NCBI RefSeq assembly: GCF_026341825.1
Contig: NZ_JAPENY010000003.1
Coordinates: forward strand, 248,001 to 312,000
Direction of reading: 5' to 3'
Origin: Streptomyces sp. NBC_00620
GTDB lineage: Bacteria > Actinomycetota > Actinomycetes > Streptomycetales > Streptomycetaceae
Length of the DNA stretch: 64,000 nt
The notes under the pieces were generated by a model. The model did not search any database. It had not been told where the DNA came from and saw nothing but the letters and a program-made list of their open reading frames with translations. Within the stretch, counting starts at the first letter, position 1. Each line of letters starts with the position of its first letter. A program made the position numbers and the translations under genes. Shown here piece after piece: positions 41,875-51,889 of this stretch.

Positions 41875-43139
41875 TGGTGCTGCCTCTTCCCTGTGCTGAC
41901 CGGGTCGCCCGCGACACCGGAGTGTGGTCACGGCACGCAGCGGCATAGGCAGCGAGCAGCGACGCTTGCGAGTTCCGCCAGGAGAGCTCTCCGCTGATCC
42001 GCTCCTGGCCGATCCTGCCCATCCGGGCCCGCTTCTCCGGATCGTCGAGGAGCAGCGTGATGAGCTTGGCGAATTCGGCCTCGTCGTTGGCGGGCGCGTA
42101 GAGGGCGGCGTCACCGGCGGAGACGCGCGCCTCCCGGAGGTCGAACGAGACGATGGGCCGGCCCATCGCCATGTACTCCAGGACCTTGTTCATGGTCGAC
42201 ACGTCGTTGAGCGGATTGCGCGGGTCGGGGGAAAGGCACACGTCCGCCGTGGACAGGTAGCGCACCAGGTCTGCGTCCGGGATGCGCCCGGTGAACTGCA
42301 CCTGCTCGGAGAGCCCGAGCTGCCCGGACAGCTCCACCATCGCGTCGAAGGCGTCGCCGGAGCCGACGAACACCGCATGCCAGTCGGTCCGCCCGAACTC
42401 GTCGCGCAGCTTCGCGAGGGCGCGCAGGGCGTAGTCGACGCCGTCCTGCGGGCCCATGACGCCGAGGTAGCAGAGCAGATGAGGCTTGCCGCGCTTCAAC
42501 TCCGGCTCGGGCGGCACCGGTTGGAACCGGTCGGTCTGGGGCGCGCTGCGCACCACGAAGACGTCCTCCGGCCGCCGGCCGCCACGGCTGAGCGCGACGT
42601 CCCGGTAGCTCTCGTTCGTGGCGAGCACGATGTCCGCGGCCCGGTAGGTCCGCCGTTCCAGCGCGCACACGGCGCGGTACAGCAGGTCCTCGCCGCGGTC
42701 GAACCGGGAGAGGTACAGCTCGGGTACCAGGTCGTGCTGGTCGAAGACGAACCGCGCCCCGCGCCGCTTCAGCCACAGTGCAGGCAGGAACAGCAGGTCG
42801 GGCGGGTTGCAGGCGTGGACCACATCGACCGGGCCGACCTTGCGGGCCAGCCGGATCGTGTGCCACAACGCCGATCCGTACTCCCGCAGATAGCCGGCAG
42901 GACCGCCGGTGGCCGCACGCAACGGGTAGCGGTGGATCCGCACCCCGTCGATCTCCGCCTCCGGCTCGGTGTCCCGCTTGCTCCCCCGGGGGCAGATGAC
43001 GTGCACCTCCCAGCCCGCGTCGCGCAGCGTCGTGCACTCCTGCCACACCCGCCGGTCGAACGGCACCGACAGGTTCTCCACCAGGATCAGCGCGCGCCGG
43101 TCCGGCCGGTCGCCGCCGGCTGTGTCTTCGAACGATCTG

Positions 43140-43150
<11 letters not shown>
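41864..43150 (-). CDS. Glycosyltransferase family 4
   Basis: A 428-aa GT-B enzyme: ALILVENLSVPFDRRVWQE, VHACNPPDLLFLPALWL, FDQHDLVPELYLSRF and the donor site LSPDPRNPLNDVSTMNKVLE with MAMGRPIVSFDL. The NVS-x-NKxxEYMA motif is typical of glycosyltransferases acting early in exopolysaccharide assembly. TTG at 43150 is used; it overlaps the dehydrogenase stop by 11 bp and has only a weak ribosome site, so the true start could be slightly different. Confidence 0.9.
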
Positions 43151-44456
<1,306 letters not shown>

Positions 44457-44538
44457 GACCCGTTCCTCCCCCCAGGCAGGCCCTGAGGGCCTGCGGTCCG
44501 CGCGCCGGCGGGACCGTTGAGTTGCAGACTCCCGCCCA

Positions 44539-46017
44539 TCAGTAGGCCCCCTGCCCGTAGAGCACCGCACGCAGCGTCTTCCACAAGATCACTGTGTCCA
44601 GGGCGAGCGACCAGTCCTCCACGTAGCGCAGGTCGAGCCGGACCGCCTCCTCCCACGACAGGTCGCTGCGTCCGCTGATCTGCCACAGTCCGGTGAGCCC
44701 CGGCTTGACCAGCAGACGCCGCCGGATGTCCGGGCCGTACGCGGCGGACTCCTCCGGCAGCGGAGGCCGCGGACCGACGAGCGACATCGATCCGGTGAGC
44801 ACGTTGAAAAGCTGCGGGAGCTCGTCGATCGAATACCGGCGCAGTACTGCTCCCACCCGGGTCACCCGCGGATCCCGGCGGAGCTTGAACAGCAGCCCTG
44901 CGCCATCGTTGCGGGCGGCAAGCTCGGCACGTGCCCCGTGAGCGCCGGTGACCATGGTGCGGAACTTGAGAATGGTGAACTCGCGGCCGTTCTTGCCGAC
45001 TCTGCGCTGGCGGTAGAACGCCCCGCCCCGGCTGTCCACCAGCACGAGCAGCCCGACGAGCACCATCAGCGGCGCGAACAGCATCAGCAGGACCGCCGCG
45101 CCCATCCGGTCGACGACCCCTTTGATCGCCCGGCGGCCCCCGGTGAAGGTCGGCATGCTGACCCGCAGCAGCGGGATCCCGAGCACCGCGTCGACGTGCA
45201 GCCGCGGGCCGGCCACCTCCATGAGTACGGGGGCCACGACCATCTCGGCCTCGCTGCCTTCGAGGTTCCAGGCCAGCCGTTGCAGCCGGTCCGGTGACCA
45301 GTGCGGGTCCGGTGTGACCGCGACGACACGGTAGCCGTCGCGGCGGACATGGTCGGCTACGTCCGCCAGTCGCCCGACGACCGGCACTCCGTCCAGTTGG
45401 TCACCGTCGACCCCGAGACCGTCCGTCGTGCACACCGCGTCCACTCGCCAGCCGAGATGCGGCAACTTGCGCGTTCTGCTGATCAGATCGCGCACGGTGG
45501 CCGGGCTCCCGGCAGCGAGCACCGGTCTCAGGCACTGCCCTTCCTTCCGCTGCTTGTGCAGCCAGAGGCGGAGCAGATACCGCTCGGTCATGGTGACGAG
45601 CGCGATCGCGGGTATCGCGACGAAGATCCAGAGCTTGATGTTGCGCGAGGTGAGGGCGATCCCGCCGAGCGCCAGCACGACGACCGCCATGAACAGTGAG
45701 CGTCCGAGCCGGTGGAACTCCTCGGCGCCCTGACCCAGCACCGCCGGAGCCCACGACCGGCTCACCGCAAGCGCTCCCAGTACCAGCAGTTCGGTACAGA
45801 AAGCGAGAATTACCCATTTCTCGTGCCAGTTGGCCGCGTCCCGGGCCCCGAAGAAGTTGCCTATCGCGGCCACCACACAGGCGGTGGCCACGGTATCGCT
45901 GGTGATCACGGTACGGCGGTACCGCTGCTCCCAGTCTTTCGCCGGCTGGCTGATCGCCCCGTCCGCCAAACGCTCGCGCGCCGACGGAAAAGGGCCGACT
46001 ATTCCCCCCTGCCGCAC
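44539..46017 (-). CDS. Polyprenyl-phosphate sugar-1-phosphate transferase (WbaP/CpsE type), initiating enzyme
   Basis: A predicted 492-aa membrane enzyme: four N-terminal spans, a CoA-binding-like central region (PVLAAGSPATVRDLISRTRK), a fifth hydrophobic helix (MGAAVLLMLFAPLMVLVGLL) and the C-terminal catalytic domain (FYRQRRVGKNGREFTILKFR, RYSIDELPQLFNVLTGSMSL, VGPRPPLPEE, KPGLTGLWQISGRSDLSWEE). It transfers the first sugar phosphate to undecaprenyl phosphate. The frame is open to 46386, but that part has no coding character; I place the start at GTG 46017 after GGGGGG. First gene of the operon. Confidence 0.88.
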   Translation of the reverse strand: MRQGGIVGPFPSARERLADGAISQPAKDWEQRYRRTVITSDTVATACVVAAIGNFFGARDAANWHEKWVILAFCTELLVLGALAVSRSWAPAVLGQGAEEFHRLGRSLFMAVVVLALGGIALTSRNIKLWIFVAIPAIALVTMTERYLLRLWLHKQRKEGQCLRPVLAAGSPATVRDLISRTRKLPHLGWRVDAVCTTDGLGVDGDQLDGVPVVGRLADVADHVRRDGYRVVAVTPDPHWSPDRLQRLAWNLEGSEAEMVVAPVLMEVAGPRLHVDAVLGIPLLRVSMPTFTGGRRAIKGVVDRMGAAVLLMLFAPLMVLVGLLVLVDSRGGAFYRQRRVGKNGREFTILKFRTMVTGAHGARAELAARNDGAGLLFKLRRDPRVTRVGAVLRRYSIDELPQLFNVLTGSMSLVGPRPPLPEESAAYGPDIRRRLLVKPGLTGLWQISGRSDLSWEEAVRLDLRYVEDWSLALDTVILWKTLRAVLYGQGAY

Positions 46018-47032
46018 AGAACCCCCCGGTTCCCAGTGGTTCGACTTCGTCGTCCAACACTGTCGCTCCCCATCGGGAGGCCCCCGCCCCCCGCACAGTC
46101 CCTCCCCTCGGGAGCCCCCCGGCCCCCACGCACGCCATCGCGGCCACTTCAGCGCCACTCGATCAATCCGGCCTGGCGGCAGCGGACTTGCCTGCCCCGC
46201 CAGACCCTCGAGGTGCGCGGGAACCCGTCGAAACCTCGGGTGATCCCGCACCCAAGGACCCTCTCGGCTCCAGGAATTGATCACCCCCACGTCTGGGGGT
46301 GGAGGCGCAGCGGCTGGCTGTCCGCAGCGCCTGACACATAGATGCTGATTTGTCGCCTCGTGTCCCAGCATGTGAAGCACGGTCAATCTAGACCATCGGG
46401 GCCGGTCTGAAGAGAGGGATGTGTGTAATTTGTGCTCACTATTTGAAGTTGGGTCAGGGAAGGGTGACCGTCCGCGGGTGCTTTGATGACTAAGAAAGCC
46501 TTGTGACCTGCGATGACGGGAGTTCTCCGGGTTGTCGGCACCGGCAACCCGGAGGCGTCCTGGCTCGCATCCGCCGCCCCGTGCTCACCGGCAAGACCCG
46601 CTGGACAGGCCCTGAGCGCGGCCCGGTTGGCAGAGCGGACCAAGGCGAACTGACCGCGCACGCGCGGGCTCTACGAGCAGAAGCCCGACCGGCGGCCGGT
46701 CGGCCACTCCGCCCGGAAATTGCGGTAACTCGCGGGAGCTGGAAGGAAGTTGCCCACAGTCGCCAACGCTCCGGGCCAGGTCAGCCGCGGTCCGGCCCAG
46801 GTCAGCAGCGGTTCGACTCAGGTCCAGGATGACCACGGTCTTCTTCTGAAATGGCGTGAATCAATCCGCGGTTACTCAGGGAGCATTCGAAATCACTCGG
46901 AGTCGGCCCATATGCAGCGCGGTGTGCCGGGCCTCGGATTTCGATCCGGTATCCGGAAATTCAGGCCATGCGTACCAGTGACGAGTTGCCCAAATCCTGG
47001 TGGACGGACGGTAAGCGGGTCATGATGTCGTC
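46018..47032. other. Gene-free 1-kb region upstream of the exopolysaccharide operon
   Basis: About 1,015 bp without a gene I can support. It contains AT-rich stretches unusual for this DNA (around 46380-46500 and 46840-46950) that are likely promoter and operator DNA for the 21-gene operon on the minus strand and for the small plus-strand gene at 47033. On the minus strand TTGACC (46380s) is a possible -35 element. A small tandem repeat is at 46777-46825. Confidence 0.5.
46777..46825 (+). repeat. 21-bp tandem repeat, about 2.3 copies
   Basis: CAGGTCAGCCGCGGTCCGGC-type unit (46777-46797) is followed by a diverged copy (46798-46818, starting CAGGTCAGCAGCGG) and the start of a third (CAGGTC). 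It sits in the intergenic region upstream of the exopolysaccharide operon. Confidence 0.6.
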
Positions 47033-47416
47033 ATGACGTTGGCCCTGCGCGCCATGACGCGACTGGCGAATTGGCCGGACCTGGCCGAGGCCCTGCCGAG
47101 CTGCGGCACGGGGCGGGCACTGTGCTCGGAGCAGGGCGAGATCGTCCACTTCCATTCGGAACAGGACGTCGACCTGCATCTCACGGTCCCTGCCATCCTG
47201 CGTTTCGAGGACCATTTGAAGAACGTGACCGCGGTCCGTATGGTGCCCGGTTCGCGCTGGGTGACGATACGTCTTGAGGTCGACTCGGACATCGATCTTC
47301 TGCTGACCTTGGTGAGTTTCGCGCTCCATGCCCACCAGTCGTGGCCGGTTCCGGACGATTCACCATCGCCGGATTGCAATGATCGCCGCGGCATGGCACT
47401 TCCGCGCCGACCGTAG
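47033..47416 (+). CDS. Luciferase-domain (DUF5519) small protein
   Basis: A 127-aa cytoplasmic protein matching the small Streptomyces 'luciferase domain-containing' family (DUF5519): LPSCGTGRALCSEQGEIVHF, then HSEQDVDLHLTVPAILRFED, RMVPGSRWVTIRLEVDSDID and LLLTLVSFALHAHQSWP. Despite the name it has no flavin-luciferase fold; function unknown. The last about 20 residues after SWPV are not part of the family core. It is convergent with the solute-binding gene (9-bp gap). Confidence 0.72.
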   Translation: MTLALRAMTRLANWPDLAEALPSCGTGRALCSEQGEIVHFHSEQDVDLHLTVPAILRFEDHLKNVTAVRMVPGSRWVTIRLEVDSDIDLLLTLVSFALHAHQSWPVPDDSPSPDCNDRRGMALPRRP

Positions 47417-47425
47417 GCTCTCCCT

Positions 47426-48148
47426 CTATCCGGGCGGGGCGACCAGAGAGTCCGACTGGTGCGCACGGCGCAGGGCGTCCGCGATGAAGCCGTCGGCCTT
47501 CAGCTCCTCGACGAGGTCGCGCAGGAACTGGACGGTCTCGGGCCGTCGGTTCACCGTCGTGCCCACCGCTTGGCGGATCTGCATGAACCGGCCCTCGATC
47601 AGCCTGAGTTCGGGATGTGCCGCGACGTACTGGGCCAGCGGCTGACGGATACCGGCCGCGACCTCGAGGTCCTGGGCGCGGAACGCGTCGACTCCCTCCT
47701 CACCGCGCACGACGCTCGCGTGCTCCAGCGTGCGGGAGAGGAAGAGGTCGTAGGCGGACCCGCGCTTCACGCCGATGCGTACGCCCGCCCGGTCGACGTC
47801 GGCGACCGTGGTGAGGTCCGAGTGACGGGGCACGGCGTACACGCCCTCGATCACGACGTACGGCGCGGTGAAGGCGACTTCGGCCTCCCGTGCTGGCTCG
47901 ATGGCCAGGAAGCACAGGTCGGCGCGGCCCGTCTTCAGGGCCTCGTACGACTTCCGTGCCGCGTCGAAGCAGACGAGCTCCACCGGCACGTCCAGCCGAG
48001 CACCGACCTCGCGCGCGATGTCGACGGTCACGCCGGCCGGTGCGGTCGGGGCGCCTTGGGCCAGTACCGGATTGCCCAGATTGATCGACGCCCGCAACAC
48101 GCCCTGGGGCGCCAGATCTTCGATGAGGGCGGCCGTCGGGATCGTCAT
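47426..48148 (-). CDS. Family 3 solute-binding-domain protein without signal peptide
   Basis: A 240-aa protein with the type II periplasmic-binding fold of amino-acid ABC importers: GVLRASINLGNPVLAQ, GVTVDIAREVGARLDVPVEL, FLAIEPAREAEVAFTAPYVV and GVRIGVKRGSAYDLFLSRTL. No signal peptide or lipobox is present at the ATG (MTIPTAALIEDL), and no permease or ATPase gene adjoins. It may be a cytosolic sensor or enzyme derived from this fold, or may rely on an unseen export route. Start is clear because the upstream DNA is repeat-rich and non-coding. Confidence 0.85.
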   Translation of the reverse strand: MTIPTAALIEDLAPQGVLRASINLGNPVLAQGAPTAPAGVTVDIAREVGARLDVPVELVCFDAARKSYEALKTGRADLCFLAIEPAREAEVAFTAPYVVIEGVYAVPRHSDLTTVADVDRAGVRIGVKRGSAYDLFLSRTLEHASVVRGEEGVDAFRAQDLEVAAGIRQPLAQYVAAHPELRLIEGRFMQIRQAVGTTVNRRPETVQFLRDLVEELKADGFIADALRRAHQSDSLVAPPG

Positions 48149-48193
48149 GGGCGGAGTTTAGGACACGCCTCCTGGCGGCTCGGGAACGCGAGC

Positions 48194-48269
48194 GGCCCCG
48201 GCACTCACGTACTGAATGAGTGCCGGGGCCTTTCACACTCACGTACTGAATGAGTGCCAGGGCCTTTCA
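48194..48269 (-). terminator. Two tandem 34-bp repeats forming hairpins
   Basis: CACTCACGTACTGAATGAGT... units occupy 48202-48235 and 48236-48269, differing at one base. The first, with its left flank, forms a 14-bp perfect stem (GGCCCCGGCACTCA 48194-48207; TGAGTGCCGGGGCC 48217-48230). They follow the LAETG protein gene on the minus strand and would act as its terminator. The GGCACTCA/TGAGTGCC arms also resemble the TetR-gene operators at 49615-49650. Confidence 0.6.
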
Positions 48270-48298
48270 GAACCGTCGAGGCCCGGGGACGCCGTGCG

Positions 48299-49240
48299 TC
48301 AGGCGCGGGTGCCCGTGGCGCGTCGGCGGCGGGTGACGACGGTGATCGCGGCACCGGCCGCGAGGAGGGCCGCGGCGCCGGCGGCGATCGGCAGGGTGTT
48401 GCCGCCGCCGGTCTCCGCGAGGTCGCCGGGCGCGGTGGACCCACCGCCGTTGGGCGACGGGGCGGCGGGCGTGGTCGACTCGGACTCCGACGGAGTCGCC
48501 GGCGTCGTCGACTCGGCGGGCTCCGACGGAGTCGGGGTGCCGGGCGTCGACGCGGGCGGCGTCGAGGCAGGCGGAGTCGACGCCGGGGGCGAGGAGGCCG
48601 GAGGCGTCTCCGGAGTGGTCGGCGGCTGCGCCGTGCAGTCCTTGGTGCCGCCGTTCCACGCCGCGATCAGCTTGTCCTTGATGACCGGGCGGTCCGGACC
48701 CTTGGGCAGGTCACCGTGCTCGAAGCCGTCGTTGGCGTCGAAGAGGCCGTCGAACTTGACGGCGCCACGGTAGAGGTCAACCTGCGCGTAGCAGCCGACG
48801 TCGGGCACCGAGATGTCCAGGGAGTCCGTGCCGCCCGGCTTGACCGTCACCGTGTCGAAGTCGTGGAAGACCTGCTCGCCGGAGGTGTTGAAGGTGGCAC
48901 CGTGCGCGCGGTACGAGGCGAGCGAGGCGGTGCAGGTGGAGGCGTCACCGGCGGTACGGACCTTGATGTGGACCTTGCCGTCGTCGGTGGGCTTCAAGGT
49001 CTGGTCGTCGACACGGACCGAGTCGTAGAAGTTCGTCCCGTCCAGGGAGAACTGGCAACGATCGGTCTCGGTCTTCGTACCCGCGCCATTCCCGGGCTTG
49101 TAGTCGCCGCCGGTCTTGTCCCAGCCGTCGCCACCGGGGGTACCTGTGGCCCAGGCGCCGGTCGTCGACGCCGAGAGGGCGAGCACCACCGCGCCCGTCC
49201 CCAGCAGGCAGCGGAGGGTGACACGTCTCGCTATGGACAT
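48299..49240 (-). CDS. LAETG-motif sortase-anchored surface protein
   Basis: A 313-aa secreted protein. Signal peptide to about residue 32 (VVLALSASTTGAWA), a globular region with two or more Cys (CQFSLDGTNFYDSVRVDD, DVGCYAQVDLYRGAVKFDGL), a Pro/Thr/Ser-rich wall-spanning stretch with PPAST repeats (about 200-260), then LAETG (274-278), a hydrophobic helix and an RRRR tail. A Streptomyces class E sortase would link it to the cell wall. It has no recognised enzymatic domain. A near-consensus promoter lies 134 bp upstream. Confidence 0.9.
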   Translation of the reverse strand: MSIARRVTLRCLLGTGAVVLALSASTTGAWATGTPGGDGWDKTGGDYKPGNGAGTKTETDRCQFSLDGTNFYDSVRVDDQTLKPTDDGKVHIKVRTAGDASTCTASLASYRAHGATFNTSGEQVFHDFDTVTVKPGGTDSLDISVPDVGCYAQVDLYRGAVKFDGLFDANDGFEHGDLPKGPDRPVIKDKLIAAWNGGTKDCTAQPPTTPETPPASSPPASTPPASTPPASTPGTPTPSEPAESTTPATPSESESTTPAAPSPNGGGSTAPGDLAETGGGNTLPIAAGAAALLAAGAAITVVTRRRRATGTRA

Positions 49241-49373
49241 GCAGATCCCATCTAGATGTTGCGGGACCCGGTCGACGGCAGCACGGCATGGCGAAGCAGC
49301 CGGGGGCCGAACCGGGGGTAAGTGGTCGAAGAATCACTGGGCGCATTGGTCAAATGGGCCACAGCTCGACCAC

Positions 49374-49402
49374 ATAGTCGATCAGCGCGTGGAGGCTGTC
49401 AA
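49374..49402 (-). promoter_or_regulatory. Promoter of the LAETG protein gene
   Basis: On the minus strand TTGACA (49397-49402) and GACTAT (49374-49379) are separated by exactly 17 bp, close to the vegetative HrdB consensus. The 441-bp gap 49241-49681 otherwise holds only the TetR operator. Confidence 0.65.
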
Positions 49403-49614
49403 CCTCGCTGAATACACGGCGACTTCACAGGTCATCGCATTTCAGACACATGGGGAATCATGTGATCCGGAACCGGCATCCGTGCCGCTCGAACGGCGTC
49501 TACTGCTTGCACGAACGGCTCGTACGGCTTGTACGGCGGCATGCACCGCGGGGTGGTCGCCCCCCACACATCAGCCCAGCCACTTCAGCCCAGCGGGAGA
49601 CCACGCACACACAA

Positions 49615-49650
49615 GGCACTCAGTCCCCTCAGCGCTGCGCACTGAGTGCC
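49615..49650. promoter_or_regulatory. Inverted-repeat operator before the TetR-family gene
   Basis: A perfect 10-bp inverted repeat, GGCACTCAGT (49615-49624) and ACTGAGTGCC (49641-49650), ends 31 bp before the TetR start. The same words form a compact palindrome, TGGCACTCAGTGCCA, at 50481-50495 before the next gene, so the regulator probably binds both. Confidence 0.65.
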
Positions 49651-49681
49651 ATTCCTCCCGCTCGGTGCTAGGTTCCCGTCC

Positions 49682-50407
49682 ATGAGCGAGGGACCCCGGA
49701 GCCGCGAGGCCGCCGACGCGACGACCGTGAAGCCACCCATGCGGGACGCCCTGGTCGCGGCAGCCTTCCAGCTCTTTCTGGAACGCGGCTACGAACAGAC
49801 CACGGTCGACGACATCGTGGCGCTCGCCGGAGTCGGCCGGCGGTCCTTCTTCCGCTACTTCCCGTCCAAGGAGGATGTGGTCTTCCCGGACCACGAGCGC
49901 TGCCTGGCCGACATGACGGCGTTCCTCAGCGACGGTGCCGACGAGGACGATCCGGTGCAGCGGGTCTGCGACGCGGCCCGGCTCGTGCTGCGCATGTACG
50001 CCGAGAACCCGACGTTCTCCGTCCAGCGCTACCGCCTCACCCGGAAGGTCCCCGGCCTGCGCGCGTACGAACTGTCGGTCGTCTGGCGGTACGAACGGGC
50101 CCTCGCCGAGTATCTGCGCGGACGTTTCGCGGGCCGACGCGACGGCACTCTGCAGGCCGACGTCATCGCCGCGGGTGTGGTCGCCGCACACAACAACGCC
50201 CTGCGCTCCTGGCTGCGTTCGGACGGACAGGGCAACGCGACCGCCGCGGTGGACCACGCGCTCGGGTACGTGCGAGGAACATTCGGCGACCGGCCCGGTG
50301 ACACTGCGGTCGAGGACCAGGAGGACGTGGTCGTCGTCATCTCCCGACGGGGAGCGCCGATGTGGCGCGTCGTCCGGGAGATCGAGTCGACTCTCGGACG
50401 GGACTGA
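49682..50407 (+). CDS. TetR/AcrR-family transcriptional regulator
   Basis: A 241-aa regulator. The HTH is at about 20-65 (FLERGYEQTTVDDIVALAGV, GRRSFFRYFPSKEDVVF), followed by a helical ligand domain. The FPSKEDVVF wording is common in actinomycete regulators of lipid and secondary metabolism. ATG at 49682; a frame 12 codons longer runs through the operator and is rejected. Operators lie on both sides of the gene, which suggests autorepression and control of the OB-fold gene. Ligand unknown. Confidence 0.9.
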   Translation: MSEGPRSREAADATTVKPPMRDALVAAAFQLFLERGYEQTTVDDIVALAGVGRRSFFRYFPSKEDVVFPDHERCLADMTAFLSDGADEDDPVQRVCDAARLVLRMYAENPTFSVQRYRLTRKVPGLRAYELSVVWRYERALAEYLRGRFAGRRDGTLQADVIAAGVVAAHNNALRSWLRSDGQGNATAAVDHALGYVRGTFGDRPGDTAVEDQEDVVVVISRRGAPMWRVVREIESTLGRD

Positions 50408-50462
50408 CCACGCACCCCCTCCCCCTCACCTTCGAGCCCACACATTCGGAGACACTGAGGGT

Positions 50463-50495
50463 ACCGAGTGCCTTCACAAGTGGCACTCAGTGCCA
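50463..50495. promoter_or_regulatory. Palindromic operator before the Zn-ribbon/OB-fold gene
   Basis: A perfect palindrome TGGCACTCAGTGCCA (50481-50495) with an extra half-site ACCGAGTGCC (50463-50472). It matches the arms of the operator upstream of the neighbouring TetR gene. Confidence 0.65.
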
Positions 50496-50562
50496 TACCC
50501 TGTGGCTCGTGCACGGCGATCCGAGCACATCAGATTCCGGCGGAGCGCAGGGAGATGACATC

Positions 50563-50973
50563 GTGTACCACCCAGGAATCGCCCTTCATCCGGGTGTCGG
50601 CCCCGCGACGGACGGGACTTCGGCCGGGACCTCGGCCCCGGACACCCTCCTCTTCCAGCGTTGCCAGTGGTGCGGCACCGCGATGTACCAACGGCTCCTC
50701 TGCCCGGTCTGCGCGGGCAGCGACCTGCGGACCGAAGCGAGCGCGGGCACGGGCATCGTGCGCCACTCGACCGTGATCCATCGCAACACCCCCGCGGCGC
50801 GCAACGTCTCCCTCGTCGAGATGGCGGAGGGATTCACCGTTCGCGGCAGGGTCATGGGCCCGCTCGTCGGTATCCACAGCGGAGACCGGGTCAGACTCGC
50901 CACCGCACAGGATCCGGTGCGCCGGGAGCCGGTGTTCCAGATGGTCGACGAGCCGTTCCGAAGCTGGAGTTGA
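50563..50973 (+). CDS. Zn-ribbon and OB-fold (DUF35) protein
   Basis: A 136-aa protein: rubredoxin-like zinc ribbon CQWCGTAMYQRLLCPVC (two CxxC) near residue 30-47, then an OB-fold (GIVRHSTVIHRNTPAARNVS, VRGRVMGPLVGIHSGDRVRL). DUF35 proteins usually partner thiolases or acyl-CoA enzymes, bringing CoA substrates to them; no thiolase gene is adjacent. GTG at 50563 has AGGGAG upstream; a GTG 18 codons earlier is less likely. Directly downstream of the palindrome shared with the TetR gene, so probably its target. Confidence 0.82.
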   Translation: MYHPGIALHPGVGPATDGTSAGTSAPDTLLFQRCQWCGTAMYQRLLCPVCAGSDLRTEASAGTGIVRHSTVIHRNTPAARNVSLVEMAEGFTVRGRVMGPLVGIHSGDRVRLATAQDPVRREPVFQMVDEPFRSWS

Positions 50974-51049
50974 CACCCCAGCGAGTCTTGGCCGTTCGCG
51001 GTGCCGGAGCCTCCCCCGGCACCGCGATCAGCGGTGGATCAGCGGTGGG

Positions 51050-51856
51050 TCAGCTGTAGGTGATGTCGGACGTGGCGTACTTGCAGTACGTGCTGTCGGG
51101 ACCGGTGCCGTTGGTGGTCGGCTCCGCGCCCGTGTTGTTACCGATGTACTTCTGGCAGGGGATGACCTTCTTGCTGGTGTCCCCGACGATCTTGATGCCC
51201 CTCAGGGTCGCGCTGTCGCCGTAGTTGGTGTTGATACCGACGAGGCGGCTGCCCTTCCAGGTCACCTCGATGGTGTTGAGGTTGATCGTCCGCTTGTACT
51301 GCGTGGAGCAGTTGCCGCACGAGCGGATGAAGGTACCGAAGGTCTTCACCGCGAAGTTCGAGACGTTCAGGGTTCCGGCGCCGTTGAACTGGAACACCTT
51401 GTCGCTGGCTTCCTTCGCGCCACCGCCGGAGACGGTGTACACGTTGGACGACGAGGAGCCCCGGAACGTCGCCGCGTCCTCGCCGACGTCCTCCCACCAG
51501 ACGTTCTGCAGCGTGCAGCTGCCCAGGCAGTGGATGCCGTCCGCGGCCGGGGCGCCGATGATGACGTTCTTGAGGACGGTGCCGGCGGCCAGTTGCAGGA
51601 TCGGCCCCTGATCCTCGTCCTGGCTGCCACTGCCCAGATCACCGGTGCCGTACAGGCGCAGCATCCCGTAGTCCTTGGTGCCGGACAGCGAGATGGTGGA
51701 GGAGACCGCCTGGCTGCCGCTCGCGGTCGGCCAGGTGGCGGCGCTCGCCGGCGGCACCGCGCCATCGATCATGATCATGCCAACCGAGAGCCCGAGTGCG
51801 GCCAGGGCGCCGGTCAGTGCGCGCCGGGTGGCGCGGGTACGTAACGAAGAAGTCAT
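51050..51856 (-). CDS. Secreted pectate lyase, polysaccharide lyase family 3
   Basis: A 268-aa exported enzyme. Sec signal peptide (ALTGALAALGLSVGMIM ... ASAA, to about 40), then a small parallel beta-helix with PL3 features: AAGTVLKNVIIGAPAADGIH, CLGSCTLQNVWWEDVGEDAA (Cys pair and acidic calcium site) and CGNCSTQYKRTINL. It cleaves polygalacturonate by calcium-dependent beta-elimination. ATG at 51856. It follows the PL1 gene by 33 bp in the same direction, so the two lyases are likely co-transcribed. Confidence 0.88.
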   Translation of the reverse strand: MTSSLRTRATRRALTGALAALGLSVGMIMIDGAVPPASAATWPTASGSQAVSSTISLSGTKDYGMLRLYGTGDLGSGSQDEDQGPILQLAAGTVLKNVIIGAPAADGIHCLGSCTLQNVWWEDVGEDAATFRGSSSSNVYTVSGGGAKEASDKVFQFNGAGTLNVSNFAVKTFGTFIRSCGNCSTQYKRTINLNTIEVTWKGSRLVGINTNYGDSATLRGIKIVGDTSKKVIPCQKYIGNNTGAEPTTNGTGPDSTYCKYATSDITYS

Positions 51857-51889
51857 GTCCCGATTCCTTCTTCCTGCTGGTGGGGGTGG

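Noticed and set aside
46018..46386. N-terminal extension of the sugar-phosphate transferase
   Set aside because: The translation is Pro/Gly/Arg/Trp-rich without coding character, and homologues start shortly before the first membrane span.
46503..46832. Possible 109-aa plus-strand gene
   Set aside because: It runs into the tandem repeat, has no ribosome site and no family resemblance.
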